A stretch of DNA of 64,000 nt from assembly GCF_022374875.2 (NCBI RefSeq), contig NZ_CP092427.2, positions 3,038,001 through 3,102,000 on the forward strand. Reading direction: 5' to 3'. A program made the position numbers and the translations under genes. The stretch comes from Mycolicibacterium rufum (GTDB lineage: Bacteria > Actinomycetota > Actinomycetes > Mycobacteriales > Mycobacteriaceae). The stretch's first letter is position 1, and every line of letters starts with the position of its first letter. Of this stretch, positions 23,899-32,864 are shown one piece after another. The notes under the pieces are model-generated. The model was not told the DNA's origin and ran no database searches. It saw only the letters and a program-made list of their open reading frames with translations.

Positions 23899-25382
23899 CG
23901 GGGAGCCGCCACGGCGTCGGCGGCCGCCGGACGCAACTCGATGTGCTGATCGGCCAGCAGCGCAGCGAAGTCGACGTCGTGGGTGACGGCCACGACGGCG
24001 GTGCCCCGATCGGCGATGTCGGCCAGCAGCCGCAGCAGCTCCTCCCAGGTGGTGCGGTCCTGACCGAACGTCGGCTCGTCGAGGATGATCATCTCCGGTC
24101 GGGTGGCGAGCACCGTTGCCACCGACAGCCGCCGCTGTTCGCCGCCGGACAGCGTGTACGGATTGGCATCGGCGAGATGCGCGAGGTGCAGCCGATCCAG
24201 CATCTCGTCGCACACGGCGGTGACGGTCGCACGGTCCCGTTTCAGCGCGCGGGGCCCGAGGGCGAGTTCGTCGTGCACGCTGCCGGTGAGGAACTGGTGC
24301 TCCGGATTCTGGAACACGCTGCCGATGCGGGTGAGCAGTTCGCGGGACCGCCACCGCACCGGCTCGGGGCGGTCGGTCGACGGCGCGAAACCGGATTCCG
24401 CGGCCAGCCGTCCCTGGCGCGGCGGCAGCAGCCCCCCGACGGTGAGCGCCAGCGCGGACTTGCCCGCCCCGTTCGGCCCGGTGACGACGGTGGTGGTGCC
24501 CCGGGCGATCTCGAAAGTCGAAGCGGAGCACGGCGGACCCGCCGGGTAGCCCGCGGACAGCCCCTCGGCGCGCACCAGGGTTGCGCCGGGCGCGCGATGG
24601 CGGGGGAGGTCCGGCAGGTCCAGACCCGGCACCCACACCCCGGCGCGACGCAGACCTTCGCGTTGCCGCTCCATGACGTCGCCGGGCGCCCCGTCGGCCA
24701 CCACGTGGCCGTCGTCGCCCAGCACGATCACCCGGTCGACGACGGGAAGCCATACGGCCGTGCGGTGTTCGACGACGATCAGCGTCGCGCCGCTCTGCTC
24801 GACCGCTGAGGTGACGGCATCGCGCACCTCCTCGACACCGGCCGGGTCGAGGTTGGCGGTCGGCTCGTCGAGCAACAGCAGCCCCGGTGCCATCGCCAGC
24901 ACACCGGCCAGGGCCAGTCGCTGCTTCTGACCGCCGGACAGGTGCGACGTGTCATGGGCGAGAGGCAGATTCAGTCCGACCGCGGCCAACGCCCGACGGG
25001 CTCGCGGCCAGATCTCGGCGCGCGGGACCAGGAAGTTCTCCATGCCGAACGCCACGTCGTCGCCCACCCGGGACAGGATCACCTGCGAGTCGGGGTTCTG
25101 CAGGACCATGCCGATGCGGCTACGGCGCTGCGCGGGCGGTACGCCGTCGACGAGCAGGGCGCCGGACTCGTCGCCGTCCTCGTCGCTGTCGAGCAGACCG
25201 GCCAGGCCCTGCATCAGCGTCGACTTGCCGGAGCCGCTCGCTCCGAGCAGCAGCACCCGTTCACCGGGATCGATGGTGAGGTCGAGTCCGCTCACGGCCC
25301 ACCGGCCCCTGCCGGCGTGGCGCCAGTGCCAGTCCCTGGCGGCGACGGCGACGCCGCCGGGTGGTCGCTGTGGTCCGGTCAC
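23895..25382 (-). CDS. ykoD: ECF transporter duplicated ATPase
   Basis: The 495-residue protein is two ABC ATPase domains in one chain. Domain 1 (about 1-240) has LLGASGSGKST, LSGGQKQRLALA and LLLLDEPTANLD; domain 2 (about 255-490) has VTGPNGAGKSA, LSGGEQRRLSVA and MIILDEPTFGQD, with Q-loops VLQNPD and VFQNPE. Both sites look intact. GTG 25382 overlaps the ykoE stop (GTGA) and the gene ends in another GTGA overlap with ykoC, so the three are translated as a chain. This fused ATPase is characteristic of the YkoEDC thiamine/HMP importer. Confidence 0.9.
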   Translation of the reverse strand: MTGPQRPPGGVAVAARDWHWRHAGRGRWAVSGLDLTIDPGERVLLLGASGSGKSTLMQGLAGLLDSDEDGDESGALLVDGVPPAQRRSRIGMVLQNPDSQVILSRVGDDVAFGMENFLVPRAEIWPRARRALAAVGLNLPLAHDTSHLSGGQKQRLALAGVLAMAPGLLLLDEPTANLDPAGVEEVRDAVTSAVEQSGATLIVVEHRTAVWLPVVDRVIVLGDDGHVVADGAPGDVMERQREGLRRAGVWVPGLDLPDLPRHRAPGATLVRAEGLSAGYPAGPPCSASTFEIARGTTTVVTGPNGAGKSALALTVGGLLPPRQGRLAAESGFAPSTDRPEPVRWRSRELLTRIGSVFQNPEHQFLTGSVHDELALGPRALKRDRATVTAVCDEMLDRLHLAHLADANPYTLSGGEQRRLSVATVLATRPEMIILDEPTFGQDRTTWEELLRLLADIADRGTAVVAVTHDVDFAALLADQHIELRPAAADAVAAPR

Positions 25383-25987
25383 CGGGCGTCGGCGGGTGAT
25401 CTCACCCGGCCCGACGCGAACCGGGACAGGGCACCGGTCTTGGCGAGACCACGCACGACGTACCACGACAGCGCGCCGGCGATGAGCGCGCCCGAGACGA
25501 CACCGGAGACGACGTAGATGGCCGCGAACGTCGACGTGGACCCGGGATACCAGAGGATCAGGTCGTTGATGCCCATCGCCAGTCCGGCGGCGGCCCCCGC
25601 CAGCACGGCCACGGGCAGGCCCCATCGGCGGTAGACGAAGGCGGCGAAGACCAACTCGGCCGCGAGCCCCTGCACCAGTCCCGATTCGATGGTGAGCACG
25701 CCCCACTGGTTGCCGACCAGCGCGGAGACGATGGCCGCGACCAGTTCGCCGTACAGCGCCGCCCCCGGCTTGCGGATCACCAGCGCGGTGAGCACCCCGG
25801 CGAAGAGCCACCCGCCGCCGACCAGCGCCTGGAGTCCGGGCAGGGCGGCGCTCAGGGGCGCGCCGAGAGGGTTGGAGGCGATGTTCCACAGCACGAACAC
25901 CAGCCCGGCGGCGACGGCGAGCACGCTCGCGACGACGATGTCGACGACGCGCCACCGGTAGATCGGGCGAACGGACGGCGATCCCAT
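25379..25987 (-). CDS. ykoE: ECF substrate-binding component YkoE (thiamine/HMP)
   Basis: The 202-residue protein has about five or six membrane segments and matches YkoE: VVDIVVASVLAVAAGLVFVLW, LVIRKPGAALYGELVAAIVSALVGNQWG (the IRKPGAAL block is diagnostic), VQGLAAELVFAAFVYRRW and VSGVVSGALIAGAL. It binds the vitamin precursor in the membrane. The start ATG 25987 is six bases from GGGAG, which belongs to the 3' strand of the riboswitch just upstream, so thiamine pyrophosphate should mask the ribosome site and shut translation of the operon. Confidence 0.9.
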   Translation of the reverse strand: MGSPSVRPIYRWRVVDIVVASVLAVAAGLVFVLWNIASNPLGAPLSAALPGLQALVGGGWLFAGVLTALVIRKPGAALYGELVAAIVSALVGNQWGVLTIESGLVQGLAAELVFAAFVYRRWGLPVAVLAGAAAGLAMGINDLILWYPGSTSTFAAIYVVSGVVSGALIAGALSWYVVRGLAKTGALSRFASGRVRSPADAR

Positions 25988-25989
25988 AC

Positions 25990-26086
25990 TTCACTCCCTA
26001 CGCCGGCATTACCCGGTCAGGTTCTACGGTCGACGGCCCGTTGCCGTCCTCTCAGCGCACGTTCGGGTGCGCTCCCGTGTGGTCAG
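25990..26086 (-). ncRNA. TPP riboswitch (THI element)
   Basis: Read on the minus strand, the aptamer shows the conserved thiamine pyrophosphate elements in order: CTGAGA (26050-26055), ACCTGA (26017-26022), GTAATGCCGGC (26002-26012) and GTAGGGAG (25994-26001). The last element contains the Shine-Dalgarno sequence of ykoE, implying translational control without a separate terminator. Confidence 0.93.
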
Positions 26087-26167
26087 AATTCGACGGTAGC
26101 CCAGCAGGGCCGTTCCTGCCAACCAGCGGTTTCCGGCTGCACGAACGGGCGCGACAACCCCTGTCGG

Positions 26168-27154
26168 CTAGAGCTGCGGGAGCACGGTCACTTTCCCTGT
26201 CGCCGTGCCGTTCTCGACGACCGTGTGGGCGGAGTTCGCGTCCTCGAGGGCGAACGATCGGGAATCCAACCGGGGGACGAGTGCGCCGTCGCCGGCGAGT
26301 GCCGCCGCGTGCGCCAGGATGTGACCGTGGTGCTCGCGATGGGCGCCGGTCAGCAGCGGCATCAACGTGAACACGCCCGAATAGCTGGCGCCGCGGAACG
26401 ACAGGGGCGCCAGGCTGTGGGTGCCCCAGCCCAATGCGCTGAGGACACGGCCGGTGTAGCGCTTGACCGCTGCGAACGAGGCGTCGAGGGTGGCGCCGCC
26501 GACGTTGTCCACGACGATGTCGAAGCCTTCTCCGCCGGTGTACCGGTCGACGTACTGGTCGACGTCGGTGCTGGTGTAGTCGATGGCGGTGGCCCCGGTC
26601 TGACGGATCACCTCCTGGCTGGACGGCGAGCCGGTCGCGAACACCTGGGCACCGCGGGCGAGGGCGAGTTGGACGGCGAGATACCCGACGCCACCGGCTC
26701 CGCCGTGGATCAGCACCCGGTGTCCCTCCGCGACGCCGGCGCGGTCGACGAGACCTTCCCAGGACGTGATGAAGCCCAGCGGAAGCGCGGCGGCCTGCGG
26801 CATGGACAGCGTGCGGGGCTTGCGGGCGATCAATCGTGCGTCGACGGCGGCCAGTTCGGCGAGTGAGCCGGCCACGCCGCCGACCCCGCCCGTCATGCCG
26901 AAGACCTCGTCACCGACCTGGAACTCGTCGACCTGCGGCCCCACCGCCTCGACCACCCCGGCCATGTCGATGCCGAGAATCGCCGGCGGTGCCATCTTCG
27001 CGTGGGCGGCCTCGCCCCGGTGGATCTTGATGTCGAGCGGATTGACACCGCTGGCCATGACGCGCACCAGGACGTCGCCAGGGCCCGGTCGGGGATCGGG
27101 GACCTCCCGGATCTGCAGCGGGGCGTTGTACTCAGTCAGGACTGCAGCGCGCAT
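26168..27154 (-). CDS. Zinc-independent quinone oxidoreductase (MDR family)
   Basis: A 328-residue MDR-family oxidoreductase of the quinone reductase (QOR) type: N-terminal catalytic fold (MRAAVLTEYNAPLQIREVPDP, GIDMAGVVEAVG), Rossmann motif IHGGAGGVGYLAVQLA and no zinc-binding cysteines. It probably reduces quinones or enones with NADPH. Its start overlaps the end of the Gfo/Idh/MocA gene by 19 bases, so the two are translated together; a third oxidoreductase lies at the head of the operon. Confidence 0.9.
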   Translation of the reverse strand: MRAAVLTEYNAPLQIREVPDPRPGPGDVLVRVMASGVNPLDIKIHRGEAAHAKMAPPAILGIDMAGVVEAVGPQVDEFQVGDEVFGMTGGVGGVAGSLAELAAVDARLIARKPRTLSMPQAAALPLGFITSWEGLVDRAGVAEGHRVLIHGGAGGVGYLAVQLALARGAQVFATGSPSSQEVIRQTGATAIDYTSTDVDQYVDRYTGGEGFDIVVDNVGGATLDASFAAVKRYTGRVLSALGWGTHSLAPLSFRGASYSGVFTLMPLLTGAHREHHGHILAHAAALAGDGALVPRLDSRSFALEDANSAHTVVENGTATGKVTVLPQL

Positions 27155-28260
27155 GACGTCTCCTCGGAGTCGGTGTTCATGTTGGCCCCGGCGGACGATG
27201 CCCCGCCGGCGATCCGGTCGATGAGCCGGTGCAATCGCACCGCGTCCCGGAACGACGGGGCGACGGCGGTGCCTTCGGCGAGGTCGCGGGCGAAGGCCGC
27301 GTACAGCCCGGCCAGGTTTCGTGCGGGGCCACGAAGTTCGGCCGGCGCGGAACCGTCGGCGACGATGATCGGCGAGACCTCGGTGTCGGATCCGCGGCCG
27401 GTGGCGAGCATCAACTCCGTCGCCTGGACATTGCCGTTGGCGGCGGGGCTGGTGATCAGCGCGTCGCCGTCGGTTCCGTTGATCTCCCAGCGCAAGTCTC
27501 CGGCGCGCGAGACGCCGCCGCGGTAGAAGATCGATGCCACCGCACCGCTGGCCAGTGCTCCGGTGATGGCCACCTGGTCCGGTGTGGTGGACCGGAGGGA
27601 TCCGCCGTCCCGCACGTCGATGTCCCGGTGGCCGACACCCAGCGTGGCGGTGACCGCGTCGATGTCGCCGAGGACGGCAGTCAGCGCGTCGAGGGCATGA
27701 CCGACGGATACCGACAGCGGCGTGACCCCGTTGCGGACGTCATACACATAACGGTGCCCGGCATCGGTGGTGGCACCCCAGAACTGGCCGGAACCAACGA
27801 TATTGGTCGCCAGCACCCGGCCGAGATGGCCTTGCCGGACCAGATCCCGCAGGTGGGTGATCACGGGATTGAACCGCGCCTGCAGGCCGGTCACGGTGCG
27901 CACGCCGGCCGCGGCGGCCATTGCGGTCACCTCCTCGGCCTGCGCGAGATCGACGGCGAGCGGCCACTCGCTGAACACCATCTTCCCGGCGGCGATCGCC
28001 TGCAGGACGAGATCGTGGTGATCGGGCACCTTCACGGCCACGACCACGAGATCGACGTCGGGGTGGGTGATCAACCGCGCCGGGTCGTCGAACGCGTCGA
28101 CCTCCCATGCGGCTGCAGCGCGTCGTGCCGATTCTGCGCGGCTGGTCGCCACGGCTCGAATCGCGAACTGCGGCAACGCCTGCAACGCCGGGATGTGGGT
28201 GGCGGCGGCCCAGCCGGCGCCCGGACTGGCGCCGATGACGCCGACTCCGAGGGGTTTCAT
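27136..28260 (-). CDS. Gfo/Idh/MocA family oxidoreductase
   Basis: The 374-residue protein has the NAD(P)-binding Rossmann start GVGVIGASPGAGWAAATHIPAL, the VDLVVVAVKVPDHHDLVLQAIAAGKMVFSEWPLA segment (EKP-like motif replaced by EWP, as in the galactose repressor-like Gal80 branch) and a C-terminal alpha/beta domain with YDVRNGVTPLSVSVGHALD. The EWP variant and GHALD block are typical of the Gal80-like branch, whose substrates are unknown. ATG 28260 has AGGAG upstream. It lies nine bases after the upstream oxidoreductase gene. Confidence 0.88.
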   Translation of the reverse strand: MKPLGVGVIGASPGAGWAAATHIPALQALPQFAIRAVATSRAESARRAAAAWEVDAFDDPARLITHPDVDLVVVAVKVPDHHDLVLQAIAAGKMVFSEWPLAVDLAQAEEVTAMAAAAGVRTVTGLQARFNPVITHLRDLVRQGHLGRVLATNIVGSGQFWGATTDAGHRYVYDVRNGVTPLSVSVGHALDALTAVLGDIDAVTATLGVGHRDIDVRDGGSLRSTTPDQVAITGALASGAVASIFYRGGVSRAGDLRWEINGTDGDALITSPAANGNVQATELMLATGRGSDTEVSPIIVADGSAPAELRGPARNLAGLYAAFARDLAEGTAVAPSFRDAVRLHRLIDRIAGGASSAGANMNTDSEETSCALQS

Positions 28261-28269
28261 GAGGGACTC

Positions 28270-29244
28270 CTAGTTCTCGTCGAAGGTGAGGACGAGGCGG
28301 CCGCGGACTCCGCCACGCTCGATGGCCCGGTGTGCCGCGGCGGCGTGCGCCGCGGGGAACGTCTGCGCCACGCGCAGCGTGATGCCGCCCTTCTCGGCCA
28401 GCACCCGGAGGGCGCGGAGCTTGTCGGTGGCGTGGGTGTAGTCGGGCACCCAGACGTCGCGGACGGTGATGGCGCGTTCCGGGTGCATGGTGGGCGTCCC
28501 GAACTCGCCGGGGCGACGGACCGTGGCGATCTGACCGCCGTCGCGCAGGGCGGACATCACCTGGTCGCCTTGGAGTGCGGCGTCGACGACCGCCGCGACA
28601 CCTCCGGGGTGCAGCCGCCGTATCCGTTCTCCGACATCGCTTCCCCGCGGGACGATCTCGTCGGCGCCGAGGGCCGCGACCAGAGACTCGTCGGCGGGTG
28701 CGGCGTCGGCGATCACCCGCAGCCCGTCGGCCTTGGCCAATTGGACGACGTAGCCGCCGACCGCACCCGCGGCTCCGGTGACGGCAAGCGTCTCGCCCGG
28801 GGAGAGATCCAGGACGTCGAGCGCGCGGCGTGCGGTGAGTCCGTTCATCGGCAACGTGGCGGCCTCGGCGTGACTGCTTCCGGTCGGCGCTCCGGTCACC
28901 TGGTCGGCCTCGACGACGACGTATTCGGCGTACGCACCGCCCGAGTCGTCGATCGGCATGAGGATCGCCATGACGCGGTCACCGATGGCCACGTCGGTGC
29001 GCGTGTCCGGTCCGATCTCGTCGACGACGCCGGCGACCTCCATACCCGGCCGGTAGGGCGGAGTCAGGGTGCTCGCGCGCAACGCGTCGTCGATGTCGCC
29101 GACGCGCAGGAGGACGTCGGCGGGGTTGACGGTCGCCGCGTGCACCCGGACACGGACCCGGCCGGGACCGGCGTGCGGCTCGTCGACGTCCACCAGCTGC
29201 AGGACCTCCGGTCCGCCGTATTCGGTCACCACCACTGCTCTCAT
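28270..29244 (-). CDS. NADP-dependent quinone oxidoreductase (MDR family)
   Basis: A 324-residue QOR-type MDR enzyme: RAVVVTEYGGPEVLQLVDVDEPHAGPGRVRVRV, GMEVAGVVDEIG, and Rossmann motif VTGAAGAVGGYVVQLAKADG, with no zinc ligands. ATG 29244 is chosen because it gives the family start; the frame upstream to 29547 is a shadow. It is the first gene of a three-gene operon, divergent from a TetR regulator, with twin CGGGGA-N4-TCCCCG palindromes between them. Confidence 0.9.
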   Translation of the reverse strand: MRAVVVTEYGGPEVLQLVDVDEPHAGPGRVRVRVHAATVNPADVLLRVGDIDDALRASTLTPPYRPGMEVAGVVDEIGPDTRTDVAIGDRVMAILMPIDDSGGAYAEYVVVEADQVTGAPTGSSHAEAATLPMNGLTARRALDVLDLSPGETLAVTGAAGAVGGYVVQLAKADGLRVIADAAPADESLVAALGADEIVPRGSDVGERIRRLHPGGVAAVVDAALQGDQVMSALRDGGQIATVRRPGEFGTPTMHPERAITVRDVWVPDYTHATDKLRALRVLAEKGGITLRVAQTFPAAHAAAAHRAIERGGVRGRLVLTFDEN

Positions 29245-29259
29245 GACTCGCCCTCTTTC

Positions 29260-29275
29260 CGGGGAGGCATCCCCG
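29260..29275. promoter_or_regulatory. Palindromic operator, copy 1
   Basis: CGGGGAGGCATCCCCG has perfect 6-base arms around a 4-base centre. It lies 16 bases upstream of the oxidoreductase start and has a twin at 29299-29314. Confidence 0.7.
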
Positions 29276-29298
29276 TTTAGTTGGAACGGTAGAGTAAG

Positions 29299-29314
29299 CG
29301 GGGAACCATCCCCG
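29299..29314. promoter_or_regulatory. Palindromic operator, copy 2
   Basis: CGGGGAACCATCCCCG repeats the same arms and spacing 39 bases from copy 1, 32 bases before the TetR start. Two sites between divergent genes fit autoregulation and operon repression by the TetR protein. Confidence 0.7.
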
Positions 29315-29345
29315 GATATTCCCGCGACGGAAAAGAGGTGCACCG

Positions 29346-29957
29346 GTGCGTGCCGATGCCCGACGCAATCGGACGGCGGTGGTGGCCGCTGCCGAGGCGG
29401 CGTACGCCGAGCGGGGAGTGGACGTGTCGCTGAACGAGATCGCCCGGCGTGCCGGCGTCGGCAACGCAACCCTGTACCGGCACTTCCCGGATCGCGAGGC
29501 GTTGCTCGCCGAGGTCTACACCGGCCACCTCGAGCGCTACTGCGCACTGGCCGAGGATGCCGCGAAGGCCGACGATCCGGTGACGGCGTTGCGGGACTGC
29601 GTCGTCGCCACCTGCGCGCTGCAGGCCACCAACAGGGGGCTGGCGGATCTGCTGGCCTCGCTGCGGTCGTTGTCTCCTCGCGTCGAGGAACTCCGCGCTC
29701 GCCACTACCGCGCCATCGCCGCCCTGTTCCGGCGCGCGGCCGGCAGCGGCCGGATCCGCTCCGACGCGTCCCCCGCCGACCTGGCGGTGCTCCTGATCGC
29801 CAATGCGGGTCTCATCCACCGCAGCGTCGATGATGCGCCGAGGTCCAGCGGGCGATTGGTCGGTCTCTGGCTGACGGGTCTCGTCTCCCCGGACGTCCCG
29901 GTGGAGGTGCCGCCGAGCCCCACCGATCGCCAGATCCGTCGCGTGCTGCGCGGCTGA
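29346..29957 (+). CDS. TetR family transcriptional regulator
   Basis: A 203-residue TetR protein with helix-turn-helix in residues 5-55 (RNRTAVVAAAEAAYAERGVDVSLNEIARRAGVGNATLYRHFPDREALL) and a helical regulatory domain with the pattern of the SACE_7040/YbiH-like group (LADLLASLRSLSPRVEELRARHY). GTG start with AGAGGTG upstream. It is divergent from the three-gene oxidoreductase operon and most likely binds the two palindromes between them. Confidence 0.91.
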   Translation: MRADARRNRTAVVAAAEAAYAERGVDVSLNEIARRAGVGNATLYRHFPDREALLAEVYTGHLERYCALAEDAAKADDPVTALRDCVVATCALQATNRGLADLLASLRSLSPRVEELRARHYRAIAALFRRAAGSGRIRSDASPADLAVLLIANAGLIHRSVDDAPRSSGRLVGLWLTGLVSPDVPVEVPPSPTDRQIRRVLRG

Positions 29958-30004
29958 CGGCGGCAGCCTCGCGAACTGACAGCCGTCAATTCACGGAAGC
30001 GCAT

Positions 30005-30020
30005 GCGCAAGCGCTTGCGC
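30005..30020. promoter_or_regulatory. Perfect 16-bp palindrome, probable LacI-family operator
   Basis: GCGCAAGCGCTTGCGC is a perfect palindrome with the central CG typical of LacI-family sites. It lies 63 bases upstream of the sugar-binding protein gene, whose operon ends with a LacI regulator. Confidence 0.75.
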
Positions 30021-30082
30021 GAGTTCTAGGCTCCTGCACAGCCGCGGCGCGGACGGCGTCGCACCGGGACAAGGGAGTCCAC

Positions 30083-31093
30083 ATGGTCGGGAAGCGCAGT
30101 AGGTCCACGCTGACGGTCGGGGCGGTGTTGATGGCCGGTTCGATGGTGCTCGGCCTGACGGGATGCAGCGGATCCGGGTCGGACGAGGTCAAGGTCGGTC
30201 TGATCACCAAGACCGACTCCAACCCCTACTTCGTGAAGTTGCGGGAGGCCGCCCAGGCGCAGGCCGACAAGGACGGCGCCAAATTGATCGCGCTGGCGGG
30301 CGCCTTCGATGGCGACAACGAAGGCCAGGTGACCGCCATCGAGAACATGGTCGGCCAGGGCGTCAAGGGCATCCTGATCACCCCGAACTCCTCGACCGGC
30401 GTGCTCGACGCCATCAAGAAGGCGCGCGACGCCGGCGTCATCGTCATCGCGCTGGACACCGCGACCGATCCCGAGGACGCGGTCGACGCCACCTACGCCA
30501 CCGACAACAAGGCCGCCGGTGTCAGCCAGGGCAAGTGGGTCCGCGCTGCCATCGGCTCCGCCCCACCCCAGGTCGTGATGCTCGACGGCACCCCCGGCGG
30601 CACCGTCGACACCTTCCGGCACGACGGATTCCTCGAAGGATTCGGCATCACCAACGGCTCACCCGAGATCGTCGGTCAGGAGAACACCAACGGCGACCAG
30701 ACCAAGGCGCAGACCGCGATGGAGAACATCCTGCAGCGCGCCCCGCGGATCAACGCGCTCTACACGATCAACGAGCCGGCGGCCGCCGGCGCCTACCAGG
30801 CCATCCAGTCCGCCAACCGCGCCGGCCAGATCACCATCGGCTCGATCGACGGCAGCTGCACGGGCGTCGCGGACGTCAAGGCCGGGAAGATCGGCGCCAC
30901 GGTCATGCAGTTCCCCGCGAAAATGGCCGAGATGGGTGTGCAGGCCGTGGTGAAGTTCGCCAAGGACGGCACCAAGCCCAGCGGCTTCAATGACACCGGC
31001 TCCGAACTGATCACCGACAAGCCGGTGCCCGGTCTCCCGTCCAAGGACACCGCCTGGGGCGAGCAGAACTGCTGGGGCAAAACCGGGTCATGA
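30083..31093 (+). CDS. Sugar ABC transporter substrate-binding lipoprotein
   Basis: The 336-residue protein has a lipoprotein signal (VLMAGSMVLGLTGCSG, lipid Cys28) and a periplasmic binding protein type I fold: VGLITKTDSNPYFVKLREAAQAQA, GVKGILITPNSSTGVLDAIKKARDAGVIVIALDT, DGTPGGTVDTFRHDGFLEGF. It resembles FrcB/RbsB-type pentose or hexose binders, especially the fructose FrcB set because of the downstream kinases. AAGGGAG precedes the ATG. It begins a six-gene unit joined by four-base ATGA overlaps and is preceded by the 16-bp palindrome. Confidence 0.9.
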   Translation: MVGKRSRSTLTVGAVLMAGSMVLGLTGCSGSGSDEVKVGLITKTDSNPYFVKLREAAQAQADKDGAKLIALAGAFDGDNEGQVTAIENMVGQGVKGILITPNSSTGVLDAIKKARDAGVIVIALDTATDPEDAVDATYATDNKAAGVSQGKWVRAAIGSAPPQVVMLDGTPGGTVDTFRHDGFLEGFGITNGSPEIVGQENTNGDQTKAQTAMENILQRAPRINALYTINEPAAAGAYQAIQSANRAGQITIGSIDGSCTGVADVKAGKIGATVMQFPAKMAEMGVQAVVKFAKDGTKPSGFNDTGSELITDKPVPGLPSKDTAWGEQNCWGKTGS

Positions 31094-32085
31094 CCACCGG
31101 CGCCCCGACGCAGGCGAAGCCGTCGGTCGCGAGCCGGTTCACCGCGGAGAGCCTTCTGCGTGAACCGTTGCTCGGCCCCCTGGTGGCGCTCGTCATCGCG
31201 ATCATCATCTTCAGCGCGGTCTCGGATTCGTTCCTCGAGCCGCAGAACGTCTCGCTGATCCTGCAGCAGTCGGTGGTCGTCGGCATCCTCGCGGTGGGTC
31301 AGACGTTGATCATCCTCACCGCAGGCATCGACCTGTCGATCGGCGCCGTGGCGGTCTTCGGGACCATCGTGATGGCCCAAACCGCGGGCGCCAACGGGCC
31401 TTTCGTGGCGCTCGGTGCGACGCTGCTGGTATGCGTGGTGTTCGGTGCGATCAACGGCGGGCTGGTCACCATGCTGCGACTGCCGCCGTTCATCGTCACG
31501 CTGGGGACGTTCACCGCGATCCAGGCGGCGACGCGTCTGCTCGCGGGATCCGAGACCTACCGCGTGGAGTCGGGACCGTTGACGTTCCTCGGCACCTCCT
31601 TCCGCGTCGGGTCGTTCTCGACCACATTCGGCGTGGTCGCCATGCTCCTGGTCTACCTGGTGACGTGGTACGCGCTGTCCCAAACCGCCTGGGGCAGACA
31701 CGTCTACGCGGTCGGCGGCAATCCGCAGGCGTCGGATCTGTCGGGGATCAAGTCCGGTCGGGTGCTGCTGTCGGTCTACGTCACCACCGGTGTCATCGCC
31801 GCGATCGCCGCCTGGGCGGCCCTGGGTCGTATCCCCAATGCCGACCCGAACGCCTACCAGAACGCGAATCTGGAGACCATCACCGCGGTGGTCATCGGCG
31901 GGACGAGCCTGTTCGGTGGGCGCGGCGGAGTGGGCGGCACCCTGGTCGGAACACTGATCGTCGGTGTGCTGCGCAACGGCCTCACCCAGGCCGGGGTCGA
32001 CAACCTCTACCAGAACATCGCCACCGGAATCCTGGTCATCGTCGCGGTGGCCGTGGATCAGTTCACCCGCAGGAGATCTCGATGA
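31090..32085 (+). CDS. Sugar ABC transporter permease
   Basis: The 331-residue protein is an RbsC/FrcC-type permease with about eight to ten hydrophobic segments and the family loop AGIDLSIGAVAVFGTI and the EAA-like region TAVVIGGTSLFGGRGGVGGTLVG. It is the single permease of the importer, presumably a homodimer. It overlaps the binding-protein stop (ATGA) and its own stop overlaps the ATPase start (ATGA). Confidence 0.92.
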   Translation: MTTGAPTQAKPSVASRFTAESLLREPLLGPLVALVIAIIIFSAVSDSFLEPQNVSLILQQSVVVGILAVGQTLIILTAGIDLSIGAVAVFGTIVMAQTAGANGPFVALGATLLVCVVFGAINGGLVTMLRLPPFIVTLGTFTAIQAATRLLAGSETYRVESGPLTFLGTSFRVGSFSTTFGVVAMLLVYLVTWYALSQTAWGRHVYAVGGNPQASDLSGIKSGRVLLSVYVTTGVIAAIAAWAALGRIPNADPNAYQNANLETITAVVIGGTSLFGGRGGVGGTLVGTLIVGVLRNGLTQAGVDNLYQNIATGILVIVAVAVDQFTRRRSR

Positions 32086-32864
32086 GCGACGCCCCCGTTC
32101 TCGAGGCGCGCGGCCTCGTCAAGAGGTACGGCAACGTGACGGCCATCAACGGCGCCGACTTCGAACTGCGCGCCGGTGAGGTCCTCGCGGTCATCGGCGA
32201 CAACGGCGCCGGCAAGAGCAGCCTGATCAAAGCGCTGGCGGGCGCCGTCATTCCCGATGCCGGCCAGATCCTGATGAACGGCTCTCCGGTGTCGTTCAAG
32301 AACACCCGCGACGCCCGCGCCGCCGGCATCGAAACGGTGTATCAGGACCTCGCGGTGGTACCGGCGCTCGACATCGCGTCAAACCTCTACCTCGGTCGCG
32401 AAGTCCGGCGAAACGGCATCGCCGGCAGGCTGTTCCGCCGACTGGACATGCCCCGGATGCGTCAGGACGCGGCGCAGCATCTGTCCGATCTGAAGATCGG
32501 CATCAAGTCGGTCAATCAGGCCGTGGAGACGCTGTCGGGCGGCCAGCGCCAAGGCGTCGCGGTGGCGCGGGCTGCGGCGTTCGGCCGCGGGGTGATCATC
32601 ATGGACGAACCCACCGCGGCGCTCGGCGTCCGGGAATCGGGTCAGGTCATCGACCTGATCAGATCCATTCGCGCACGGGGCATCCCGGTGGTGCTGATCA
32701 GCCACGACATGCCGCACGTGTTCGAGGTGGCCGACCGCATCCACATCCACCGGCTCGGACAGCGTGCCGGCGTCGTCGATCCCACGAAGCGCTCGATGTC
32801 CGAGGTGGTAGCGCTCATGACCGGTGCGGAGGAGCCGACCGATGAGGAACGCGCCGGGCTCTGA
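32082..32864 (+). CDS. Sugar ABC transporter ATPase, single domain (FrcA type)
   Basis: At 260 residues this is half the size of RbsA/XylG, as in FrcA of the fructose importer. Motifs: Walker A GDNGAGKSS, signature LSGGQRQGVAV, Walker B VIIMDEPTAALG, H-loop VLISHDM. The AGIETVYQDLAVVPALDIASNLYLGRE segment is typical of the FrcA/RbsA group. AGGAG precedes ATG 32082. Its 3' end overlaps the kinase start by 23 bases. Confidence 0.92.
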   Translation: MSDAPVLEARGLVKRYGNVTAINGADFELRAGEVLAVIGDNGAGKSSLIKALAGAVIPDAGQILMNGSPVSFKNTRDARAAGIETVYQDLAVVPALDIASNLYLGREVRRNGIAGRLFRRLDMPRMRQDAAQHLSDLKIGIKSVNQAVETLSGGQRQGVAVARAAAFGRGVIIMDEPTAALGVRESGQVIDLIRSIRARGIPVVLISHDMPHVFEVADRIHIHRLGQRAGVVDPTKRSMSEVVALMTGAEEPTDEERAGL

